A DNA stretch of 64,000 bases, taken from contig NZ_CP030059.1 of assembly GCF_015291745.1 (NCBI RefSeq), positions 2,197,501-2,261,500 of the forward strand, given 5' to 3'. The notes beneath the pieces are model-generated. The model worked only from the letters and a program-made list of their open reading frames with translations. It searched no databases and had not been told where the DNA came from. Shown here piece by piece: positions 35,865 through 44,691 of the stretch. This DNA is from Bradyrhizobium sp. CCBAU 53351. Its GTDB lineage: Bacteria > Pseudomonadota > Alphaproteobacteria > Rhizobiales > Xanthobacteraceae. Numbering within the stretch: position 1 is the first letter of the stretch; each line of letters starts with the position of its first letter. The translations under genes and the position numbers were made by a program.

Positions 35865-36689
35865 ATGCCGCGTATCTTGATGACGGGAGCTTCGGGCGGA
35901 ATCGGCACGAGCCTGCGAAAACTGCTGCCGCCGATCTATCCGGATCTCCTGCTCTCCGACATCAAGCCGCCGGCCGATCTCGGCGCGAATGAAAAGTTCA
36001 AGGCGGCGGACCTCGCCGACCTCGCGCAATGCGAGGCGATCTGCGAGGGCGTCGACGGCATCATCCATTTCGGCGGCTATTCGGTCGAAGGCACTTGGGA
36101 TCAGATCCTCCAGGCCAACATTATCGGCGGCTACAACCTGTTCGAGGCCGCCTACCGCAAGGGCGTCAAGCGCGTGGTGTTCGCCTCGTCGAACCACGCC
36201 GTCGGTTTCTATCCGCGCCACCACAAGATCGGCACCGACGTGACCCCGCGCCCCGACGGGCGCTACGGCGTCAGCAAAGTGTTCGGCGAGGCCGTCGGCG
36301 CGCTCTACGCCGACAAGCACGGGCTGAAGGTGACGTGCCTGCGCATCGGCAATTTCGGCGACATGCCGCTCGACCAGCGCCGGCTCTCGATCTGGCTCAA
36401 GCCAGACGACCTCGTGCAGCTCTGCCGCATCGGGCTCGAGCATCCCGACATCCATTTCGAAGTGTTCTACGGCGCCTCCCTCAACGAGCGCGCCTGGTGG
36501 GACAACCACCGCGCCTACGAGTTCGGCTACCGCCCCACGGGCCGTGCCGAAGATTTCCGCGAGCACGCAATGGCCGAGCAGGCCAAGCTGAAGCCGGATC
36601 CGGTCGGCGATTATTTCCAGGGCGGCACGTTCTGCAGCATGGAGTTCGATGCTGATCCGAGCCGGATCATTGATTGGAAGAAGCGGTAG
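35865..36689 (+). CDS. NAD-dependent epimerase/dehydratase family, uronate dehydrogenase-like
   Basis: 274 aa extended short-chain dehydrogenase. Rossmann motif ILMTGASGGIG at the N-terminus; catalytic Ser region FASSNHAVGFYPR and Tyr-Lys in GRYGVSKVFGEA. The SSNHAVGFYPR pattern and the length match bacterial uronate dehydrogenases, which oxidise glucuronate or galacturonate C1 to an aldarolactone. The divergent SMP-30 lactonase strengthens this reading. Substrate unproven. Confidence 0.85.
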   Translation: MPRILMTGASGGIGTSLRKLLPPIYPDLLLSDIKPPADLGANEKFKAADLADLAQCEAICEGVDGIIHFGGYSVEGTWDQILQANIIGGYNLFEAAYRKGVKRVVFASSNHAVGFYPRHHKIGTDVTPRPDGRYGVSKVFGEAVGALYADKHGLKVTCLRIGNFGDMPLDQRRLSIWLKPDDLVQLCRIGLEHPDIHFEVFYGASLNERAWWDNHRAYEFGYRPTGRAEDFREHAMAEQAKLKPDPVGDYFQGGTFCSMEFDADPSRIIDWKKR

Positions 36690-36759
36690 GGAGCGCGCTC
36701 GACATGGTGAGAGCGGCCAAAGCTCTGCCTGGCCGCTCTCACCGGACGCTCGCGCGGGA

Positions 36760-37533
36760 TCAGAACAGGCCGGGGATCAACATCGCCACCTTCTGCCTGT
36801 AGTGCCGGTACTGATCTCCGAACAGGGTGACCAGGTCGCGCTCCTCCAGCCAGATGCCGACGAAGATGTAGGCTGTCGTCACCGTCGCGAACAGCATGTG
36901 CCCAAGCGTCATGGTGGGCGTCGACCAGAACGCGATGATGAAGCCGAGATAGATCGGATGCCGGATCAGGCGGTAGAGGCCCGGCGTCCTGAATTTCATC
37001 GGCTCGGCAAGCCGGCCTGCAAAGTGGCTGACGACTTGCGTCAGCCCGAACAATTCGAAATGGCTGATCAGGAACGTGCTGTACAGCACGATCAGCCAGC
37101 CGGCGAAGCTGCCGGCGACCGCGGCGTAAGCTGCCATCGGCGTCTCGATCTCCCAGACGATGGCCGTGATCGGCCGCCATTGCCAGAACAGCAGGACCAG
37201 GCTCAGGCTTGCCAGCAGCACATAGGTGCTGCGCTCGAGCGCGGGCGAGGCGAAGGCGGCGAACAGCTTCTTGAAGCCCTGGCGCGCCATGCCGCTGTGC
37301 TGAACGGCAAACAGGGACATCAGCGCGAGGTTGATCAAGAGGGACTGTCCGGTCGAGCCTGTCGCGCCGCTGTTGATCGTCTTGGGCACGACGAGCTGCG
37401 CAACGAAGCCGACAGCGTAAAGAAAAGTCCCGAAGAAGATGAGATAAGCGAGCACGCCGTAGCCAAGCACGAAGCTTCGTGCCGCCAGCGCGCTTGTGGT
37501 CTGAGCTGGTCCGTTATGCAGGGTGATGGACAT
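36760..37533 (-). CDS. mddA: MddA-like methanethiol S-methyltransferase (NnrU/isoprenylcysteine methyltransferase fold)
   Basis: 257 aa with about six membrane helices. Conserved segments: LFAVQHSGMARQGFKK, RSTYVLLASLSLVLLFWQW, RTPGLYRLIRHPIYLGFIIA and LEERDLVTLFGDQYRHYRQK. The RHP and LEERDL motifs are the S-adenosylmethionine-binding part of this membrane methyltransferase fold. MddA of B. diazoefficiens converts methanethiol to dimethylsulfide, and this sequence fits that group. It is the last gene of a leftward unit with two small proteins and a DUF4242 protein. Confidence 0.78.
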   Translation of the reverse strand: MSITLHNGPAQTTSALAARSFVLGYGVLAYLIFFGTFLYAVGFVAQLVVPKTINSGATGSTGQSLLINLALMSLFAVQHSGMARQGFKKLFAAFASPALERSTYVLLASLSLVLLFWQWRPITAIVWEIETPMAAYAAVAGSFAGWLIVLYSTFLISHFELFGLTQVVSHFAGRLAEPMKFRTPGLYRLIRHPIYLGFIIAFWSTPTMTLGHMLFATVTTAYIFVGIWLEERDLVTLFGDQYRHYRQKVAMLIPGLF

Positions 37534-37599
37534 GATAAAGTTCCGATCTTGTGGTGGACATTGAATGGCTGAGTTGGGGGCGTGCCACTGTTGCCTTCG

Positions 37600-37851
37600 T
37601 CACATTGCAAGGACTGTCGGGACCATGGGCGCCTTGCATTTGCCGGGGCTTTTCCGGGCGTTTGCGGCACTCGCCGCCTCGGGCCGAAGGTCGTCTGACG
37701 TCGTTGCGGCCGAAGCCAGAACCAGCGACATCATGATGGCGCCGATTGTCCCGGTCGCCAGCGCAGCGGTTCTCAACTTGAAATTTCCGAGCATGGAAAT
37801 CTTGAAATCGGAGGTCCTGACTTCGGCCTCGGGTTGGATGAAGGAATTCAT
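37600..37851 (-). CDS. Small membrane or secreted hypothetical protein (83 aa)
   Basis: Not recognised. ATG at 37851 follows a GAGGA ribosome binding site and begins two bases after the stop of the upstream 79-aa gene. Residues about 1-26 are polar, about 27-47 hydrophobic (LRTAALATGTIGAIMMSLVL, then ASA), and the tail is polar and Ala/Lys rich with one Cys. It could be a signal-anchored or secreted peptide. The tight spacing with its neighbours is the main evidence that it is a gene. Confidence 0.55.
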   Translation of the reverse strand: MNSFIQPEAEVRTSDFKISMLGNFKLRTAALATGTIGAIMMSLVLASAATTSDDLRPEAASAANARKSPGKCKAPMVPTVLAM

Positions 37852-37853
37852 GA

Positions 37854-38093
37854 CTATGTCCTCGAAATGAAATCGTTGTGGGGAATGCAAATGCTCTGCA
37901 GCGTGTCTCGAGCCGTGCTGTGGTCGTTGGCTGTGGTGCTGCACCCCTTCGCGAACTGCATTGCGGCCTTCTCGCGGTTCGCCAGCATGCTGGCGACAGA
38001 CCGATTGATGAGCCGGCGAAGCCGCAGCAGGATGGCGGCGAGATGTCGCTGCAAAGGGCTTGGCGCGGGCGGCGCCTGAGACTGAACGGACAT
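37854..38093 (-). CDS. Small basic hypothetical protein (79 aa)
   Basis: Not recognised. ATG at 38093 has an AAGGA-type ribosome binding site. A Pro-rich start (SQAPPAPSPLQ) leads into a basic amphipathic helix (RHLAAILLRLRRLINRSVA), then a region with two Cys (GCSTTANDHS, SICIPH). No signal peptide. It lies between the DUF4242 gene (53-bp gap) and the 83-aa gene (2-bp gap). A peripheral membrane role is possible from the helix but untested. Confidence 0.55.
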   Translation of the reverse strand: MSVQSQAPPAPSPLQRHLAAILLRLRRLINRSVASMLANREKAAMQFAKGCSTTANDHSTARDTLQSICIPHNDFISRT

Positions 38094-38145
38094 TTCCTTA
38101 TCCTTTCGCGGAATCACGAGACGATGACGGCGCCCGCGCTGATTG

Positions 38146-38451
38146 CTATTCGGCGGCAGCCGTCTGCGGTGTGGGATCGTCGCGGACGACCACGGTCGTG
38201 GCGACCTTGTAGAATTCCTCGCCCGGCATGCCGACGCGCCGCGCATGCTCGCGGATCGACTCCCCGTCGCGCGCTTCGTAGATGCAGAAGGTGCCGATGC
38301 GCCCGTCGGCCTCATGGACCACGTAGCTGCGGATCCAACGGACGCGGTCGGACATCTGTTCGTTGCCGATCCGCGCGGACTTCGCGCCGGCGGCTTCCAG
38401 TTCGTTCAGGTTCGCCCAGGCGCTCGGGCGGCGAATGACATAGAGTTCCAT
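38146..38451 (-). CDS. DUF4242 domain-containing protein
   Basis: 101 aa ferredoxin-like fold protein. ATG at 38451 follows GAGGAG. The DUF4242 pattern is seen in MELYVIRRPSAW, IRSYVVHEADGRIGTFCIYE and ESIREHARRVGMP. Some members bind nickel or act as small dimeric proteins of unknown role. It is first in the leftward unit that ends with the mddA-like gene and diverges from a large winged-helix regulator. Confidence 0.82.
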   Translation of the reverse strand: MELYVIRRPSAWANLNELEAAGAKSARIGNEQMSDRVRWIRSYVVHEADGRIGTFCIYEARDGESIREHARRVGMPGEEFYKVATTVVVRDDPTPQTAAAE

Positions 38452-38603
38452 CAAACATCTCCTCAGGGGTTGTCGCCTGCGGGTCGGGAGCGACCCAGGC
38501 CGTGAGGAGCTATAGGCGCGGCTAGCGCTGACCGTCCTTACCGTGGGCTGATCATTGCCTGATCCTTGTCTGAACCTTTTCGACCTTGCCAGGACTTAAC
38601 GAT

Positions 38604-40397
38604 ATGACCCTCAGGTTTGGACCCTTCGAGCTCGATGAAGAGGGCCGTGCGCTCATCCATGCGCAGCGGGAAGTCCCGTTGCAGCCGCGTGTGTTCGATC
38701 TGCTGGTCTACCTGACCCGCAACCGCGACCGGGTCGTCACCAAGGCAGAGCTGCTTGATACCCTGTGGCCTGATGTCACCGTCACCGACAATTCCTTGCA
38801 ACGTGCGGTGAGCATGCTGCGTGGCGTGCTGCGCAAGGGTGGCATGGATGGCGCCGTCCGGAATATGCCGGGCAGGGGTTATCGTTTCTGTATCGAAGGC
38901 GTATCGGAGCTGCAGGTTGCCGCTCCCGGGGCGAGGGATGAGCAAGCTCCGGACCTGCGGGCGCAAGCGCAGCGTGCCGCTGCCGCGCAAGCCTGGGACG
39001 AAGCCGCAGCACTGTTCGAGGCCGTCGATGCCGTTCAACCGCTCGAGGGCGCGGACTTGCATCAATGGGCGCTGGCCCTGCAGTGCACCGGCAAGGCCGA
39101 TGCAGCCCTTCCGCTCTTGGCTCGCGCAGTTGCCGCCCATACCAGAGCCGGCAAGGTGCCGCTGGCTGTCGTCGATGCCGTCACGCTCTCCGGCTTGCAC
39201 TTCGAGCGCGGCCAGGCGGCGATTGCCAAGGGCTGGCTGGCACGGGCGGAGGATTGGGCCTCCGAAGTCGAGGATCCCGCCACGACTGCGCTTATTCTCT
39301 GGATGAAGTCGAAGGTCGCGGCGTTCGAAGGCGAGCCCGAACAGGCGCTTTCGCTTGCCGATGTCGCGTACAGCACGGTCCGGCACAAGAACGCTCTTGG
39401 CATCGAGGCCCTGAGTCTTGCTTATCGCGGGTTCTACCGGCTGTGTCTGGGCGATACACGCGCAGGACTGGCGGATCAGGACCTCGCCGCTGCGATGGCA
39501 CTCTCCAGCGGCGATATCGATCCAATCATTGGAGGCATCCTCTACTGCAACATCCTGTGGGCGGCGCGGATGTTCGGGGATTGGGCGAGGGCCGACCAGT
39601 GGACGCTGGGCTATCAGAAATATTGCACCGAGAGCGGGATGGAATTAACCGGCTCCTGCCAGCTTCATCGGTCGGAAGTCCTTGGCGTCAGGGGCTCGCT
39701 CGGCGAAGCCCTGTCGCGCATTCAAGATTCGCTGGCGCGGCTGACCAGTGATGCACCATGGGCGACCGGCGATGCCAATCGCGTGCTCGCTGACATTCAG
39801 GCTGCGATCGGGAATGACGACGCCGCGTTCGAGGCCTACGAAAAGGCCTATGCCCTCGGTTGGTGTCCCGAGCCCGGCCGCGCCATGCTCTTGCTGGAAC
39901 GTGGCGAAGCCGAAGCCGCCTACAGCAGTCTCGAGCGTAGCTTGATCGGAAAATCCTGGTGGACCCTGCAGCGGCGAGGAATATTGTTCGCGCATCTGGC
40001 GCTTGCCGCCGCGCATACAGGCCGCCATGAGCAGGCCCGGGAGCTGATCGAAGAGCTTTCCGGAAGTCCCGACCGATGGCCGATGCCGTCGATCCGGGCA
40101 TTGACGAATGAAGCGCAGTCGGTGCTCGCGCACGCGCGCGATGACTATGAGGCAGCGCTGCGACATCTGCATCTCGCCCGGCAATTGTGGTCGAGCATCG
40201 ACGGGCGAGTGCAGGCCGTCAGGTTGAGATTGCGGATCGCGAAGCTGCAATTGGCTCATGATGACGTGCGAGGCGCATCGGCGGAGATCCACGCAGCCCA
40301 GCTTGCGGCTGGCGAACTCGGTTCGCGGAAGTTCGAGGCTGCGTGTGCGGCTTTGCGAGGCGAGGCCGATACGCGAGCGACGGGACGAGCTGCCTAG
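38604..40397 (+). CDS. Winged-helix (OmpR/ToxR-type) regulator with C-terminal TPR-like repeats
   Basis: 597 aa from ATG at 38604 (AGGA nine bases upstream). Residues about 1-100 form a DNA-binding winged helix: LRFGPFELDEEGRAL, LQPRVFDLLVYLTRNRDRVV, KAELLDTLWPDVTVTDNSLQ, GRGYRFC. There is no phosphoreceiver domain and no obvious membrane helix. The remaining 490 residues are rich in helical Ala/Leu repeats resembling tetratricopeptide units, as in CadC/AfsR-like regulators that sense protein or ligand. Divergent orientation suggests control of the DUF4242-mddA unit. Confidence 0.82.
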   Translation: MTLRFGPFELDEEGRALIHAQREVPLQPRVFDLLVYLTRNRDRVVTKAELLDTLWPDVTVTDNSLQRAVSMLRGVLRKGGMDGAVRNMPGRGYRFCIEGVSELQVAAPGARDEQAPDLRAQAQRAAAAQAWDEAAALFEAVDAVQPLEGADLHQWALALQCTGKADAALPLLARAVAAHTRAGKVPLAVVDAVTLSGLHFERGQAAIAKGWLARAEDWASEVEDPATTALILWMKSKVAAFEGEPEQALSLADVAYSTVRHKNALGIEALSLAYRGFYRLCLGDTRAGLADQDLAAAMALSSGDIDPIIGGILYCNILWAARMFGDWARADQWTLGYQKYCTESGMELTGSCQLHRSEVLGVRGSLGEALSRIQDSLARLTSDAPWATGDANRVLADIQAAIGNDDAAFEAYEKAYALGWCPEPGRAMLLLERGEAEAAYSSLERSLIGKSWWTLQRRGILFAHLALAAAHTGRHEQARELIEELSGSPDRWPMPSIRALTNEAQSVLAHARDDYEAALRHLHLARQLWSSIDGRVQAVRLRLRIAKLQLAHDDVRGASAEIHAAQLAAGELGSRKFEAACAALRGEADTRATGRAA

Positions 40398-40594
40398 CGA
40401 CCGTCGCGATACTTGCCCAGCCTTGTCAGCGGCATAGATTTTTCGTTCAGGTCAGCGCGCGCCGCCGCTTGCTTTGGTGTCCCATCCCTTGATGTGGATC
40501 AATGGTGCTCCTGTCTTTTGGCTTTCGATCTGCAATCGTAATTCAGCAACGGTTGTGTTGATGACGACGCAAGGACGGTAGCGAAGTCACGACA

Positions 40595-41005
40595 ATGAAA
40601 CTCAAATTGTCAGTTGCAATACTCGCGATGATCGTCTCCAGACCGGCGCAAGCCGCGACGCTCACCGACGCCGAGGCGGCGTTCCTCGATCAGATGGTCA
40701 TCGCATCTGTGGTGCTGGAACAGCGATGTGACGGTTACGAGGTTGATGGCAGCGGCAGCGTTCAGCTCGGCGCCCGGCTGCTCGGCAGTCCGGATGCGGC
40801 GATGGCCATGATCGACGCCTATGCCGCGGCCATCAAGGCCCGCGATGGCGAGAGCTACGATCCCGCCAAATTCCGTCCCGAAGTGTCCGATGCGGCCAGC
40901 AGAACGTTCAGGCATGTTCGGACGGACTTGATCAGGAACCCAAAAAGGGCCTGCGCCGAATATGGCGAGGCGAGCGTGGATCGCGGGTTGTTGAGGCGGT
41001 ATTGA
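40595..41005 (+). CDS. Secreted hypothetical protein (136 aa)
   Basis: Not recognised. An N-terminal Sec signal peptide is clear (LKLSVAILAMIVSRPAQAA, cleavage likely after AQA), leaving about 115 residues. The mature part is helical and has two Cys (EQRCDGYE and KRACAEYG) that could form a disulfide in the periplasm. Pattern resembles small periplasmic proteins common in Bradyrhizobium. Transcribed alone between two opposite genes. Confidence 0.65.
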   Translation: MKLKLSVAILAMIVSRPAQAATLTDAEAAFLDQMVIASVVLEQRCDGYEVDGSGSVQLGARLLGSPDAAMAMIDAYAAAIKARDGESYDPAKFRPEVSDAASRTFRHVRTDLIRNPKRACAEYGEASVDRGLLRRY

Positions 41006-41044
41006 AGGGGTCTTCGGCGTCATTCTAACCGCAGCTCGACCGAT

Positions 41045-41725
41045 CTACGCGCGAGCTCCTCCAATCCGCGCCAGATAATCCTTCTTGCTGAACTGCATGT
41101 GGTCCACGCACAGCTGCGCCAGCGCCCAGCTGTCGCGGCCCCGCAGGAGCTCGATCATCATCTCGTGCTGACGACGTGATTGTGCGAGGCCGTCGCGATC
41201 GGCGAGGTTCTTCGCCCGCATCGGTAGTGTCAGGTTCATGTAGTCCTGCAGCGAGCGCACCAGATAGGGATTGCCGCAGGCGGTGAACAGCGCGAGGTGA
41301 AAGGCATCGTTGGCTTCATGGATGCCGCGCAGGTCCTGCGCATCCGCCTTGGCGCAATATTGCCGTTGCAGCGCGGTCAGCTCGTCGATCAGGCCCTGCG
41401 GCGCGGGCAGGGGGATCATCAGCGCGGCCTGCCGGGTCAGCATCTCCCGGACCTCGTAGATCTGCCGGACCTCCTCGGCCGAGTAGAACCGCACGGTGGC
41501 GCCGACATTCCTCTCGCGACGGACGATGCCGCGTCGTTCCGCGTCCACCAGCGCCTGGCGCACGAAATGGCGTGAGGTGCCGTAACGCGACATCAGCGCG
41601 TCCTCGGTCAGGCGCGCTCCCGGCGCGAGGCGGCCGAAGATGATGTCCTCCTCCAGCCGCGCGACGACGTTGTCCGGATCGTCGCGCCGGACGGGCATGC
41701 TGTCTGCGGTATGAATGTCGGACAT
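41045..41725 (-). CDS. GntR-family regulator, FCD subfamily
   Basis: 226 aa from ATG at 41725, chosen for the GGAGG upstream; a TTG at 41773 is in frame. The winged helix is at about residues 18-80 (LEEDIIFGRLAPGARLTEDA, YGTSRHFVRQALVDAERRG). The FCD ligand domain shows the metal/ligand His pattern in IHEANDAFHLALFTACGN and QSRRQHEMMIELL. It diverges from an IlvD/Edd dehydratase gene followed by a TRAP transporter; FCD regulators usually respond to sugar acids or organic acids, so it likely controls that operon. Confidence 0.9.
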   Translation of the reverse strand: MSDIHTADSMPVRRDDPDNVVARLEEDIIFGRLAPGARLTEDALMSRYGTSRHFVRQALVDAERRGIVRRERNVGATVRFYSAEEVRQIYEVREMLTRQAALMIPLPAPQGLIDELTALQRQYCAKADAQDLRGIHEANDAFHLALFTACGNPYLVRSLQDYMNLTLPMRAKNLADRDGLAQSRRQHEMMIELLRGRDSWALAQLCVDHMQFSKKDYLARIGGARA

Positions 41726-41776
41726 GCCCTCGGCCTCCGGCTGCGGCCGGTCTGCCCTGTGGAGCAGGGACAAGGC

Positions 41777-41853
41777 AGATTGTCAATAATCCAAGTCCGT
41801 AGAGGTGTCCCAGGCGCGAAAATGCGACAATATGGACCAATCTTATTGACAAT
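41777..41853. promoter_or_regulatory. Paired 12-bp inverted elements in the gntR/dehydratase divergent promoter
   Basis: GATTGTCAATAA (41777-41788) and TTATTGACAATC (41842-41853) are exact reverse complements 53 bp apart. Each contains TTGACA positioned as a -35 box for the gene it faces (gntR to the left, dehydratase to the right). The likely -10 for the dehydratase is weak (TACCAC). A repressor bound at both would block both promoters. Confidence 0.6.
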
Positions 41854-41894
41854 CAGGACGCAGGCTGTACCACAATGGCAAATTGAGGAGTGGC

Positions 41895-43613
41895 ATGATG
41901 ACGAGTGGGTTGCGCAAGGGTCTGACGAGCTATGGCGATGCCGGCTTCTCGCTGTTCCTGCGCAAGGCGTTCATCAAGGCCATGGGCTATTCCGACGACG
42001 CGCTGGAGCGCCCCATCGTCGGCATCACCAACACCTATAGCGACTACAATCCCTGCCATGGCAACGTTCCGCAGATCATCGAAGCCGCCAAGCGCGGCGT
42101 GATGCTGTCGGGCGCGATGCCGTTCGTGTTCCCGACCATCTCGATCGCCGAGAGCTTTGCGCATCCGACCTCGATGTACCTGCGCAATCTGATGGCGATG
42201 GACACCGAGGAGATGATCCGCGCCCAGCCGATGGATTCGGTGATCGTGATCGGCGGCTGCGACAAGACGCTGCCGGCGCAGGTCATGGCCGCCATCAGCG
42301 CCGACCTGCCGACCGTGGTCATTCCGGTCGGCCCCATGGTGGTCGGCCATCACAAGGGCGAAGTGCTGGGGGCCTGCACCGACTGCCGCCGTCTCTGGGC
42401 CAAATACCGCGCCGGCGAAATGGACGATTCCGAGATCGAGGCGGTGAACGGGCGTCTGGCGCCGTCGGTCGGCACCTGCATGGTGATGGGCACCGCCTCG
42501 ACCATGGCCTGCATGATCGAAGCAATGGGCCTGTCGCTGCCGATGAGCGCGACGATTCCCGCGCCGCATGCCGAGCGTTTCCGTCTTGCCGAGGCCAGCG
42601 GCAAGGTCGCCGCCGAGATGGCCAAGACCAAGGGGCCGAAGCCGAGCGAGCTGCTGACACCGGCGTCTTTCAAGAACGCGCAGGTGGTGCTTCAGGCCAT
42701 CGGCGGCTCGACCAACGGCCTGATCCATCTCACCGCGATGGCGCATCGCTCGCCGCATCGGCTCGATCTCGGAGTGTTCGACCAGATCGGCCGCGAGGTG
42801 CCGGTGCTGGTCGATCTCAAGCCGTCGGGCGAGCACTACATGGAGCATTTCCATCACGCCGGCGGCGTACCAAAACTGCTCGCGCAGCTCGGCGACCTCG
42901 TCGATCTCGACGCCAGGACGATCTCGGGCCAGACGCTGCGCGATGTCGTCGCCAATGCCGAGGACGTGCCAGGGCAGGACGCCATCCGCTCGCGCGACAA
43001 TCCGATCAAAAAGGAAGGCGGCCTCGCCGTGTTGCACGGCAACCTCGCGCCGCGCGGCGCCGTCATCAAGCAGTCGGCTGCGAGCCCCAAGCTGCTCAAG
43101 CATACCGGCCGCGCGGTGGTGTTCGAATCCGTCGAGGACATGACCTTGCGCGTCGACGATCCCGATCTCGATGTCACCGCCGACGACGTGCTGGTGCTGC
43201 GCAATGCCGGCCCCAAGGGCGCGCCCGGCATGCCGGAGGCGGGCTATCTGCCGATCCCGAAGAAGCTCGCGCGTGGCGGCACCAAGGACATGGTGCGCAT
43301 TTCGGACGCGCGCATGAGCGGCACGGCGTTCGGCACCATCGTGCTGCACATCACCCCGGAATCCGCCGTAGGCGGGCCGCTGGCACTGGTGCAGAACGGC
43401 GACATGATCAGCCTGGACGTGGCCAAGCGCAGCATCGAGCTGCTGGTCGACGCGGCCGAGCTGGAGCGGCGCCGTGCTGCGCTAAAACCGGCTGCGGCGC
43501 CGGAGGAAGCACGCCGCGGCTACGCCTGGCTGTTCAACGAGACCATCATGCAGGCCGACGAGGGCTGCGATTTCGATTTCATGCAGAGGACTGGGAAGAC
43601 CGAGACGAGCTGA
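41895..43613 (+). CDS. IlvD/Edd family dehydratase, probably a sugar-acid dehydratase
   Basis: 572 aa, with GAGGAG before the ATG. Iron-sulfur Cys are in NPCHGNVP, IGGCDKTLPAQ and VGTCMVMGTASTMAC. It lacks anything specific for branched-chain amino acid synthesis, and lies between a GntR regulator and a TRAP transporter, so an aldonate or aldarate (arabonate, xylonate or similar) is a better substrate than dihydroxy-isovalerate. The reaction removes water from a 2,3-dihydroxy acid to give a 2-keto-3-deoxy acid. The TRAP binding-protein gene follows after 57 bp. Confidence 0.88.
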   Translation: MMTSGLRKGLTSYGDAGFSLFLRKAFIKAMGYSDDALERPIVGITNTYSDYNPCHGNVPQIIEAAKRGVMLSGAMPFVFPTISIAESFAHPTSMYLRNLMAMDTEEMIRAQPMDSVIVIGGCDKTLPAQVMAAISADLPTVVIPVGPMVVGHHKGEVLGACTDCRRLWAKYRAGEMDDSEIEAVNGRLAPSVGTCMVMGTASTMACMIEAMGLSLPMSATIPAPHAERFRLAEASGKVAAEMAKTKGPKPSELLTPASFKNAQVVLQAIGGSTNGLIHLTAMAHRSPHRLDLGVFDQIGREVPVLVDLKPSGEHYMEHFHHAGGVPKLLAQLGDLVDLDARTISGQTLRDVVANAEDVPGQDAIRSRDNPIKKEGGLAVLHGNLAPRGAVIKQSAASPKLLKHTGRAVVFESVEDMTLRVDDPDLDVTADDVLVLRNAGPKGAPGMPEAGYLPIPKKLARGGTKDMVRISDARMSGTAFGTIVLHITPESAVGGPLALVQNGDMISLDVAKRSIELLVDAAELERRRAALKPAAAPEEARRGYAWLFNETIMQADEGCDFDFMQRTGKTETS

Positions 43614-43670
43614 CCGAACGACGAACGCTCAGACCGCTTAAAGCGGCGGGCGATACAACAGGGGGAAACG

Positions 43671-44678
43671 ATGATTGCACGATCCATGCCGAGATTCTTC
43701 CATGGGTTGACGGCCGCGGCCGCCATGCTTGTCGTCACCGGAGCGGGGGCACAGGAGGTGAAGCATTATCGCTTCGCCTATGACCAGCCGCGCAATACCG
43801 GCTATTCCATCGCGGGTGACCTGTTTGCCGAGAAGCTCAAGGAATTGAGCAAGGGCACCATGATCATCGATCAATATCCCGGTGCACAGCTCGGGCAGGA
43901 GCCACAAGTGCTCCAGCTCGTGAAAGCCGGCGACGTCGAATTCTCGATCATCTCCTCCGCCAACACGGCGACGATCTCGCCGCAGGCTGGCGTGATGTCG
44001 CTGCATTATCTGTTCCGTGACGAGAACCACGTCGTCAAGGGGCTGGCCGATCCCCGCGTGTTCGAAGCGCTCAAGACCATGATCGACGAGACCACGCAGG
44101 GCCTGCATGTGATCGCGACCGGCTCGCAGGGCGTGCGCCACATGTACGCCAGGAAAGAGATCCGCAACGTGGGCGACATCAAGGGCGCGAAGATCCGCGT
44201 GCAGGCGACCGCAACCGAGGACACCATGTTCCCGGCCTATGGCGCCCAGACCGTGCACATGCCGTTCGGCAGCGTCTACACCAGCTTGCAGACCGGTGTC
44301 GTCGACGTCGCCGAGAACAGCATCAACGTCTATCTCGTCAACAAGCACTACGAAGTTGCGCCGGTCCTCAACATCACCGAGCACGAGGCCAACAACGCGC
44401 TGGTGTTCATCTCCGACAAGCTCTGGCAGAGCCTGTCTGCCGAGCAGAAGGGCTGGGTGCAGGCCGCGGCCAACGAGGTCAGCACCAAGGAGCCGCAGAA
44501 GGCGTTCGACCTCGAGCGCAGCGCGGCCGAGAAGCTGAAGAAGATGGGCGTGAAGATCGTCGACAACGTCGACAAGAAGAGCTTCACGGCGATCGCCGAT
44601 CCCTATCTCGACAAGCTCGCCAAGGAGCTCGGCCCGCACGCCGAGAAGATCAAGGATTTGATCCGGTCGATCAACTGA
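43671..44678 (+). CDS. TRAP transporter substrate-binding protein (DctP family)
   Basis: 335 aa. Sec signal peptide MIARSMPRFFHGLTAAAAML, likely cleaved after GAGA. Mature motifs: GDLFAEKLKELSKGTMIIDQ, GDIKGAKIRVQATATEDTMF with the ligand Arg, and YTSLQTGVVDVAENSINVYL. GGGGGAAA precedes the ATG. It supplies a periplasmic organic or sugar acid to the permeases downstream; the linked dehydratase suggests an aldonate-like substrate. Confidence 0.9.
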   Translation: MIARSMPRFFHGLTAAAAMLVVTGAGAQEVKHYRFAYDQPRNTGYSIAGDLFAEKLKELSKGTMIIDQYPGAQLGQEPQVLQLVKAGDVEFSIISSANTATISPQAGVMSLHYLFRDENHVVKGLADPRVFEALKTMIDETTQGLHVIATGSQGVRHMYARKEIRNVGDIKGAKIRVQATATEDTMFPAYGAQTVHMPFGSVYTSLQTGVVDVAENSINVYLVNKHYEVAPVLNITEHEANNALVFISDKLWQSLSAEQKGWVQAAANEVSTKEPQKAFDLERSAAEKLKKMGVKIVDNVDKKSFTAIADPYLDKLAKELGPHAEKIKDLIRSIN

Positions 44679-44691
44679 CCGCCAAGAAGGT

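Noticed and set aside
41895..43613. Calling the IlvD/Edd gene ilvD
   Set aside because: Context (GntR regulator, TRAP transporter) argues for a sugar-acid dehydratase rather than branched-chain amino acid synthesis.
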